Positions 33,204 through 39,131 of a DNA stretch of 39,131 bases are shown piece by piece (the stretch's first letter is position 1; the number at the start of each line of letters is the position of its first letter). Below the pieces are notes generated by a model. It did not search any database, was not told the origin of the DNA, and was given only the letters and a program-made list of their open reading frames with translations. The stretch comes from Xenococcaceae cyanobacterium MO_188.B29 (GTDB lineage Bacteria; Cyanobacteriota; Cyanobacteriia; Cyanobacteriales; Xenococcaceae). The position numbers and the translations under genes were made by a program. The DNA is taken from NCBI GenBank assembly GCA_030065155.1, contig JASJDI010000011.1, positions 1-39,131 on the forward strand, written 5' to 3'.

Positions 33204-34043
33204 TTATCTAGGAAAAAATTGAATCATTTTGTCGCTAATTTCTTTAACCCAGTGTTCTTGAGGGTAATGTTTGGCTTCTTCTAGCTTAAACATTTTGATA
33301 TTAGAGTTGGCTTCTGCTAATTTTTCTGCCGGAGTTGACGATAGCCAGGGGTCTGCCATACCCCATATAAGCAAAGTTGGCTTATCCCAATTCAGAAACC
33401 CTGCTTCGATTTCTGCCATGGTTTGTTCCAACTTCAATTGTTGAATAGTGGCGACTAATGCTCGTCCTACAGAGGAACTCATCAAGAAAGGCTTACGATA
33501 GACAGCTAGATTTTCATCAGATATAACAAAACCGCTTCCTCCTTCTAAGGTACGATCGACTAAAAGAGGGTCTTGGGTCAACATATCACCGACAAAGGGT
33601 ATACCCCATTGCTTCATTTTCCAAGGTAACTTAGCATCTTTAGAGAGAGGAGTATTCAAAATAACTAGACGCTCGATTTTTTCTGGATGTCGGAAAGCAT
33701 ATTGCAAACCAACTGAGCCTAAAAAACCTTGTACTACTAAATTAAAATTTTCCAGTTTGAGGGCATCGACAAAATCTGTCAACGCAGTAATAAAAGCTTC
33801 TGGAGTGTAAGGAAAATCTCTTTTATCTGGCTTCTCAGAAAAGCCTGAACCGATCCAATCTGGGGCAATAGCATTAAAACCAGGCTGTGCTAATTTTTCC
33901 ATTACTTCGTACCAACCAAAGCTATGGGAAGGTAAACCATGAAGTAAAAGGACGGTTCCGCGATCGGCTTCGCTGCCAGGCTCTATCTGACGATAAAACC
34001 ATTCCATGTCTTTTATCTTAATTGTCTGTTCAGTTATTGACAC
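33204..34043 (-). CDS. Alpha/beta-hydrolase-fold protein lacking the usual nucleophile
   Basis: A 279-residue protein with the fold of haloalkane dehalogenases: LLLHGLPSHSFGWYEVM with the oxyanion HG, APDWIGSGFSEKP, LVVQGFLGSVGLQYAFRHPE at the nucleophile elbow, WGMADPWL (acid) and a His in AKHYPQEHW. At the elbow the residue aligned with the nucleophile of VVQDWGG or GHSxGG is Gly. I recall similar VVQGFLGS sequences in cyanobacterial homologues, so the change may be shared by a subfamily. Start is GTG 34043, with AAGGA upstream. It lies 66 bases upstream of psbQ on the same strand. Confidence 0.8.
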   Translation of the reverse strand: MSITEQTIKIKDMEWFYRQIEPGSEADRGTVLLLHGLPSHSFGWYEVMEKLAQPGFNAIAPDWIGSGFSEKPDKRDFPYTPEAFITALTDFVDALKLENFNLVVQGFLGSVGLQYAFRHPEKIERLVILNTPLSKDAKLPWKMKQWGIPFVGDMLTQDPLLVDRTLEGGSGFVISDENLAVYRKPFLMSSSVGRALVATIQQLKLEQTMAEIEAGFLNWDKPTLLIWGMADPWLSSTPAEKLAEANSNIKMFKLEEAKHYPQEHWVKEISDKMIQFFPR

Positions 34044-34292
34044 TTAAATTTATCTATCCTTATTTTTTTTCAAAAAAGAAACTTATTTTTCAACGATATA
34101 TTTTTTTGATAGTAAATAGAGAATAATCCTATGACAAAGCGCAAAGAGGATCGATGATAGTTCCCAACCAGACTCTTAAAAAAAGTCGAAGAAAGTGATC
34201 TTGTCGCCAAATACACCAGCAACAGTTAGTTTTGTGTAATAAAAATTTATATAGGGATTAAATATTTTTAGGACAATCACAGGAGATTAAGA

Positions 34293-34715
34293 GTGAACGC
34301 ATCTGAAAGAGCAACAGGATTAGATACTGCTAACAAAATAGCAACGGTTGTCAATTTGTTTAAGGCTGAATTTCCTGACGCTAAAGCCGATCTCAAGCCT
34401 TGGAAAAATGATCCTCATACTCGTGAGTTGATCGATCCAGATTCGCTCGATATTGGCTTTCATTTTCCTGGATGGAGTCGTCGTTTTCAAAGCAATAGTA
34501 TCTTAGTTCAGATTCGTCTTCACCAAGATTCTTTAGATAATCAAGAAAGATTAATTGGTTTAGAAGTTGCGGGATTTAGCCACCAAGGACAAGCTTGGCG
34601 GTTATCTACTATAGAATATTGGCAATTTATGGGTAAAAATCAGCCAGTAGAAGATGTCAAGCAAAAACTAAAGCTTTTTTGCCGTCAAGTCTTTGAATTA
34701 TTTAGCCCTCGCTAA
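34293..34715 (+). CDS. Conserved hypothetical protein
   Basis: A 140-residue soluble protein that I do not recognise by name. It has no signal or membrane segment. Visible parts are an N-terminal helix (ATGLDTANKIATVVNLFKAEFP), a charged stretch with LIDPDSLDIGFHFPGWSRRFQ, a strand-rich middle (ILVQIRLHQD, RLIGLEVAGFSHQGQAWRLSTI), and a C-terminal helix. Start is GTG 34293, supported by AGGAG 8 bases upstream. It converges on the thioredoxin-like gene. Confidence 0.7.
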   Translation: MNASERATGLDTANKIATVVNLFKAEFPDAKADLKPWKNDPHTRELIDPDSLDIGFHFPGWSRRFQSNSILVQIRLHQDSLDNQERLIGLEVAGFSHQGQAWRLSTIEYWQFMGKNQPVEDVKQKLKLFCRQVFELFSPR

Positions 34716-34722
34716 TAGCTAA

Positions 34723-35064
34723 CTAAGCTGATTGAGCTATAACCTGATTCATCAAATTAGCGATTGTTTGCTCTAAACCTTCTCTGTGCTGAAAGTCATC
34801 CAATCTTTCTACTAAGCTGCCACGCTCAAACAACATTAAGGTTGGCAGATTTTTCAGACGGTAAAAAGTAGCAAGTTTAAAGTTATTGTCAGCATTAATG
34901 CTCACTAGCTTGATTGGTCTATCTATCTCTGTTTCTAGTTTAAGTAGAACAGGATTAATCATACGACATAAACCACACCAGGGTGCCCAAAAATGGACTA
35001 AAACTGGTTGAGAAGAGGCTAAAACTTCTTGCTCAAAAGTTTGTTCATTGACTGAAAACAGCAT
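34723..35064 (-). CDS. Thioredoxin-like protein with a CGLC active site
   Basis: A 113-residue thioredoxin-fold protein: VLVHFWAPWCGLCRMINPVL at about 21-40, LVSINADNNFKLATFYRLKNLPTLMLFERG with the cis-proline in NLPT, and a final helix. The redox site is WCGLC rather than the usual WCGPC; replacing the proline generally changes redox potential. No signal peptide, so cytoplasmic. It may be a specialised thioredoxin or TrxX/Y-type protein; the subtype is uncertain. Confidence 0.85.
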   Translation of the reverse strand: MLFSVNEQTFEQEVLASSQPVLVHFWAPWCGLCRMINPVLLKLETEIDRPIKLVSINADNNFKLATFYRLKNLPTLMLFERGSLVERLDDFQHREGLEQTIANLMNQVIAQSA

Positions 35065-35259
35065 ATCCTATCGGTTTTTTATAAATTTGTTTTATTTGCT
35101 TTGGACAGAGCATACCATTTTGGCAAATATTTTTTTCGCGATCGACGGTAAAATCAAGATTACATGATTAAATACCGTATGCTTCTGTTAAACTTGGATG
35201 CTCCCACTTTGAATTATGCTACAACCAATTGGGATCGACTGAAATAGTATTATCGAAAA

Positions 35260-35976
35260 TTACCATCTAACTTGGGCTGTAACTGTCATTAACCAAGGAT
35301 GACCCCACCAAAATAATAAAACAAAGGCAAGAACCCCTGCATAAGCAGGACGGAGAAATTCCTGCCACTTTAAAGTTTGTCTACCATCGATAACTGCTAA
35401 AAAAGGAACAATACTAGTTCTTTGTTTGACTTTTGTAAATGAGTCACCATGACGGATTTGTAAACGGCGATCGCCATGCCATACAGCAAACAGGTGATGG
35501 GCAATCAAGCCGACAGAAGTAACCAGCATAAAAGTGCTACCAATCCATAAAGTATGGGCTATGCACCAAATTATTTGCCCCACCATTTGTGGATGACGAC
35601 TAATCCGAATAATTCCCGTTTCATAGAGATGAACTTGGGGTTTTTGCACCGCAGCAACTTCTAATAAGTTGAAAGTAGCAGGATAGAGAAAAATAAATGA
35701 AACAGCAGAAAGAATCCAGACTAGAATTTTAATGCCTGGAATTCCCTGTATTTGCCATAATTGCAACCCGTCGTAACGATGATTAATAAAATAAATAATT
35801 AATACAGTGGCAAAAGGAATGCTAACTAAAGCAAATATAATGCGATATAGCCTTGCCCCTATTTTAGCTTCTCCCCAAGGACGAAGGGCAGCTAAACCGC
35901 TATGGGCAATAGCAAAGCCTAGTAACAGCCCTAGCATGATCCAACTGCTTGTACTTAACCAATTGCTTTCTGTCAT
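35260..35976 (-). CDS. 15-cis-zeta-carotene isomerase (Z-ISO), NnrU family
   Basis: Z-ISO is a heme-containing membrane enzyme that isomerises 15-cis bonds of zeta-carotene. The 238-residue protein has about six membrane helices and the plant-like blocks IAHSGLAALRPWGEAKIG, NHRYDGLQLWQ, LYPATFNLLEVAAVQKP, HLYETGIIRISRHPQMVGQ, AVWHGDRRL and IDGRQTLKWQEF. The long shared motifs with plant Z-ISO set it apart from nitrogen-oxide NnrU proteins. It is divergent from rbcR. Confidence 0.85.
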   Translation of the reverse strand: MTESNWLSTSSWIMLGLLLGFAIAHSGLAALRPWGEAKIGARLYRIIFALVSIPFATVLIIYFINHRYDGLQLWQIQGIPGIKILVWILSAVSFIFLYPATFNLLEVAAVQKPQVHLYETGIIRISRHPQMVGQIIWCIAHTLWIGSTFMLVTSVGLIAHHLFAVWHGDRRLQIRHGDSFTKVKQRTSIVPFLAVIDGRQTLKWQEFLRPAYAGVLAFVLLFWWGHPWLMTVTAQVRW

Positions 35977-36223
35977 GATATATAGATATTTTTCTATTAA
36001 AACAATTTGCTATTACCTATGATAGCAATGATTAAAAATAATTATGATCCCCTTGTTATGTTACTGTCGAATTGAGCTTGTTTTTAAAACAGAGTGGAAA
36101 TGTTTCTAGCCAATCCTTATTTAAAATCAAATACTTATTGATTATCAAAATTGAATTTAGCATTTAATGCTTCCTAGTAAATCTAGATTTTCTTCTCTTT
36201 AGCAAAATAGTTGCCAGAATTTT

Positions 36224-37216
36224 ATGTCTGATATCCCTTTTACTTTGGATCAACTCCGCATACTCAAAGCGATCGCTACGGAGGGGAGTTTTAAGCGGGC
36301 TGCCGACAGTCTGTATGTTTCACAACCTGCGGTTAGTCTTCAGGTACAGAATCTGGAAAAACAGCTTAGTGTACCTCTATTCGATCGAGGAGGAAGAAGG
36401 GCGCAGTTAACTGAAGCAGGGCATCTACTACTTAGTTACGGAGAGAGAATAATTGCCCTATGTCAAGAAACTTGTCGGGCGATCGAAGACTTACAAAATC
36501 TTCAAGGTGGTACTCTAATTGTTGGCGCATCTCAGACTACGGGTACATATCTATTACCACGGATGATTGGCCTATTTCGGCAGAAATATCCCGATGTTTC
36601 AGTTCAGTTGCAAGTACATTCTACTCGACGCACTTCTTGGGGAGTAGCCAACGGACAAGTAGATTTAGCCATTATTGGTGGAGAAGTACCAGCCGAATTG
36701 CAAGATACTCTCAAGATTGTCCCCTATGCCGAAGATGAATTAGCTCTAATCCTGCCTGTATTTCATTCCCTAGCGCAAGTAGAGACGATTCAAAAAGAGG
36801 ATTTATACAAATTACATTTCATCACTTTAGATTCTCAATCAACTATTCGTAAAGTGATTGATAAAGTGTTAACTCGTCACGAAATCGATCCTAAACGTCT
36901 CAAAATTGAAATGGAACTTAATTCCATTGAAGCAATTAAAAACGCAGTTCAATCGGGATTAGGTGCATCGTTTGTCTCTACTACAGCGATCGAAAAAGAA
37001 TTGCAAATGGGAGTACTCCACAGCGCAAAAATCAAAGATGTATTAGTTAAACGAACTCTCTCTGTTATTGTTAATCCTAATCGCTATTGTTCCAAAGCAG
37101 CAGAAGCTTTTAGTCAGGAAATTTTACCGCAATTTTCCAATCAGAAAGAGTTTGAACCAATTAATGATATCTATCAAGATACTAATAATCTTGAAGGAGT
37201 TGTTTCTCATCAGTAG
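36224..37216 (+). CDS. rbcR: LysR-type regulator RbcR/Ycf30
   Basis: A 330-residue LysR regulator that by family controls RuBisCO and other carbon-fixation genes in cyanobacteria and red-lineage plastids. The winged helix is at 6-65 ([40 protein letters not shown], described in parts: [13 protein letters not shown] and [14 protein letters not shown]). The effector domain starts [18 protein letters not shown], then [14 protein letters not shown]. It matches RbcR rather than CmpR/NtcB as I know them. A C-terminal extension of about 20 residues follows. It is divergent from Z-ISO. Confidence 0.87.
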   Translation: MSDIPFTLDQLRILKAIATEGSFKRAADSLYVSQPAVSLQVQNLEKQLSVPLFDRGGRRAQLTEAGHLLLSYGERIIALCQETCRAIEDLQNLQGGTLIVGASQTTGTYLLPRMIGLFRQKYPDVSVQLQVHSTRRTSWGVANGQVDLAIIGGEVPAELQDTLKIVPYAEDELALILPVFHSLAQVETIQKEDLYKLHFITLDSQSTIRKVIDKVLTRHEIDPKRLKIEMELNSIEAIKNAVQSGLGASFVSTTAIEKELQMGVLHSAKIKDVLVKRTLSVIVNPNRYCSKAAEAFSQEILPQFSNQKEFEPINDIYQDTNNLEGVVSHQ

Positions 37217-37302
37217 GCTGTTTCTATCAATCAAAAATCTTGTTGTACTAGCTAATAATAGCTATTAGCTTTGGTGAAAAATTACTATGTTAAGAAGCTT
37301 CT

Positions 37303-37770
37303 CTACCAATAATTTTGCCATCCTTTCCGTCGTTCTTTTCTAAATCTTTGTACCCAATTTTCTGATACTTCATCAGCCAATTTATCTTCTGGAGGAGGAG
37401 CTATTTGTATATCATTCGAGTTGGGTATTTCTAGATAATCAATAATTTTTTTAATAGTTTCTTGATAAGAAAGAATAAAATCTTCATAAACAATAGTTAA
37501 CGGGATAATCTTTCCTTCTGTAAAAAATTCTTGAATTGCAGCTTCTCGCATACAAGATTCAGCAAATCAGTGATTAATTGCTTTGTAGGAATATTGATTT
37601 TGTATATTAATCGAGGTAGGTTTAGTTCCTGTTTTTCTGTGCCATTCTCCTGTTTTAATTGCTTTCCACCAAGAAACAGCTAGTCTAACTTTGTTTCGTC
37701 TAGTCATAAAAATATGCTTACAGTTGGGAAAAGCTTGATGCCAAATTTCGCTATATTTATTACTCTTAAA
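37303..37770 (-). pseudogene. Remnant of a Stf0-type sulfotransferase
   Basis: The C-terminal part of a sulfotransferase. One frame gives IWHQAFPNCKHIFMTRRNKV, AVSWWKAIKTGEWHRKTG, then an in-frame TGA (about 37570), then FAESCMREAAIQEFFTEG, VYEDFILSYQETIKKIIDYL and the terminal GWQNYW. The MTRRNKV and YEDF motifs are those of PAPS-dependent sulfotransferases. The N-terminal PAPS-binding part is missing: homology stops near 37770 where another gene remnant begins. Confidence 0.75.
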
Positions 37771-38006
37771 ATTACAAAGTAGATATTTCCTGTCAAGGAG
37801 AAGGTTTGGGTAGAGAACTACTAGTCAACGCGCTCCGTCGGATAGTCAGAGCTTCAAAAGAGATTGGAATTTATGCGGTTAGGGTAGATGCGATTGACGA
37901 CAAAGCAAAACAGTTTTATCTTAAGTACGAATTCATTTCTTTTGAAGATAGTCCACTATCATTATTTCTACCATTGAAAACTATTAAACAAGAATTTAAC
38001 TGGTGA
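37770..38006 (+). pseudogene. Remnant of a GNAT acetyltransferase (TacT-like)
   Basis: Only the C-terminal half of a GNAT protein remains: DISCQGEGLGRELLVNAL with the acetyl-CoA loop, AVRVDAIDDKAKQFYLKYEF and PLSLFLPLKTI. These are typical of acetyltransferases from TacA-TacT toxin-antitoxin pairs. A stop (TAA 37767-37769) precedes the fragment and no good start exists. The antitoxin gene is absent. Confidence 0.75.
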
Positions 38007-38149
38007 AAATCGATAAGCTTAGACGTAAGTACTTAAGCAAAATTGTTGACACATTTGATTTTTTTGTTCCCTGTTCCCGATTGCCTTTTCCCTATCTCCA
38101 CTAGATAATTTATTTTGCACAGGTACTTATTTATAAAAATCTTTAGCTC

Positions 38150-38182
38150 TAAAAATAAAAACGTCTAGAATTAATCTAGACG
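38150..38182 (-). terminator. Rho-independent terminator of the ATP synthase gamma gene
   Basis: On the minus strand CGTCTAGA pairs perfectly with TCTAGACG around a 5-base loop (38182-38162), followed by TTTTTATTTTTA. It lies about 32 bases after the stop. Confidence 0.85.
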
Positions 38183-38214
38183 CTTAAGTAAAACTTGTTA
38201 CTCTAATTTCTACA

Positions 38215-39131
38215 CTACAAAGCGTTAGCACCAGCAACTACTTCGAGGATTTCTTGAGTAATAGATGCTTGTCTGGCTTTGTTATAAGACAAGGTGAGAG
38301 TCCCAATTAATTCAGAAGCATTATCACTAGCATTATTCATTGCTGTCATTCGTGCTGCCAATTCACTAGCAGCAGATTCTTGTAAGGCTCTGAGCAACTG
38401 GTTATTCAGATATAAAGGAAGTAGAGAATCCAGAATTTGCACTGGGTCTTGTTCAAAGATCATATCTTGAGGGAAGCTAGTAATCTCCGTAGTTACTTTC
38501 TCTCTTTCTACTTGAAACTCTCCACCACGAGTAGTCAAGCGGAAGATTTCATCGTCTTTAACTTCCAATCCTTGAGCAGTCAAAGGAAGAAGAGTTTGTA
38601 CAACGGGTCGAGAACTGATCAAAGAAACAAATTTAGTATAAATCAATTCAACTCGATCGACTGTTTCTGACAAAAATAGAGAAAGCAATTCGTCAGCAAT
38701 TTGAGAAGCTTCTGCTGAAGTAGGGATTTGTTCTAAGCCAAAATAAACTTTATCGATAGGAGCATTGCGACGCTCGAAATACTGCTTTGCTTTCCGTCCT
38801 ACTATTATAAAGGTATATTCAATGCCTTCTGCTTCTAATTCTTTGGCTCTTTGTTCTGCTCTACGAATTATATTAGAATTATAACCTCCACATAGACCTC
38901 GATCGCCAGACACTACTAATAAGCCAACTTTCTTGACTTCTCTTTGTTTAAACAGAGGCAAATCGACATCTTCAAACTTTAGTCTTCCCTGGAGGTTATA
39001 AAGAACTTGTGCTAAGTTATCTGCAAAAGGACGGGTAGAAGTTACTTGTTCTTGAGCGCGACGCACCTTGGCTGCTGCTACCAAACGCATCGCTTCGGTG
39101 ATTTTTTTAGTATTTTTAACTGATTTAATGC
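38215..39131 (-). CDS. atpC: ATP synthase F1 gamma subunit, 5' end outside the window
   Basis: The central rotor shaft of F1. The frame continues past the window edge: before [16 protein letters not shown] the codons read [13 protein letters not shown], so only about 10 N-terminal residues are missing. Other blocks are [37 protein letters not shown] in the cyanobacteria/plastid-type insert (about 195-235), and the C-terminal [21 protein letters not shown]. The insert lacks the cysteine pair used for redox control in chloroplasts, as expected in cyanobacteria. Called atpG in E. coli nomenclature. Confidence 0.96.
   Translation of the reverse strand, partial: IKSVKNTKKITEAMRLVAAAKVRRAQEQVTSTRPFADNLAQVLYNLQGRLKFEDVDLPLFKQREVKKVGLLVVSGDRGLCGGYNSNIIRRAEQRAKELEAEGIEYTFIIVGRKAKQYFERRNAPIDKVYFGLEQIPTSAEASQIADELLSLFLSETVDRVELIYTKFVSLISSRPVVQTLLPLTAQGLEVKDDEIFRLTTRGGEFQVEREKVTTEITSFPQDMIFEQDPVQILDSLLPLYLNNQLLRALQESAASELAARMTAMNNASDNASELIGTLTLSYNKARQASITQEILEVVAGANAL

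Noticed and set aside
35164-35247. A 27-codon plus-strand frame starting MIKYRML
   Set aside because: No ribosome site, no recognisable family, and chance frames of this length are common.

Overview
The window is chromosomal DNA of a cyanobacterium. The evidence is a set of lineage-specific genes: psbQ (CyanoQ), pxcA, rbcR/ycf30, a plant-like Z-ISO, ctpC, DUF760 and a DUF3288-like gene. HIP1 octamers (GCGATCGC) recur throughout, coding DNA is AT-rich, and period-7 tandem repeats follow many genes. Gene content and repeat style suggest a baeocyte-forming or unicellular relative (Pleurocapsa/Stanieria-like), but that is inference only.

Layout. (1) 268-2453: minus-strand sucC-sucD pair for succinyl-CoA ligase, both diverged at residues normally required for catalysis. 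(2) 2789-3121: two tandem minus-strand small-RNA units with a conserved core and different terminator stems. (3) 3297-9293: a metallophosphoesterase, an APH-fold kinase and acnB (TCA cycle). (4) 9294-12170: an accessory island with a reverse-transcriptase-like gene bounded by near-identical 37-bp inverted repeats, a DUF559 nuclease-fold gene and a hicB-hicA toxin-antitoxin pair. This is the strongest candidate here for an undescribed (anti-phage type) system. (5) 12213-18732: DUF554 membrane protein, a WD40 lipoprotein-like/DUF3288-like overlapping pair, a PadR regulator, a membrane protein, a NatB-like amino-acid-binding lipoprotein, a 740-base intergenic region full of inverted repeats, and mntP. 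(6) 18725-22489: egtD (ergothioneine), an aldo/keto reductase and a transglutaminase-like protein. (7) 22534-28463: ctpC opposite a division/housekeeping run ftsQ-ftsZ-thiD-hypothetical-scpB-DUF760. (8) 28702-34715: a 31-residue membrane peptide, pxcA, a thermonuclease-fold protein lacking its catalytic residues, bioF, psbQ with an acidic tail, an alpha/beta-hydrolase-fold protein lacking a nucleophile, and a small conserved protein. (9) 34723-39131: a thioredoxin-like protein, Z-ISO and divergent rbcR, a scar of two truncated genes (sulfotransferase and GNAT), and the ATP synthase gamma gene, which runs off the right edge.

Several genes fit one photosynthetic lifestyle: psbQ supports PSII, rbcR controls carbon fixation, Z-ISO serves carotenoid synthesis, pxcA serves light-dependent proton movement and atpC the ATP synthase. 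sucCD and acnB belong to the TCA cycle. No tRNA, rRNA, CRISPR array or complete insertion sequence was recognised.
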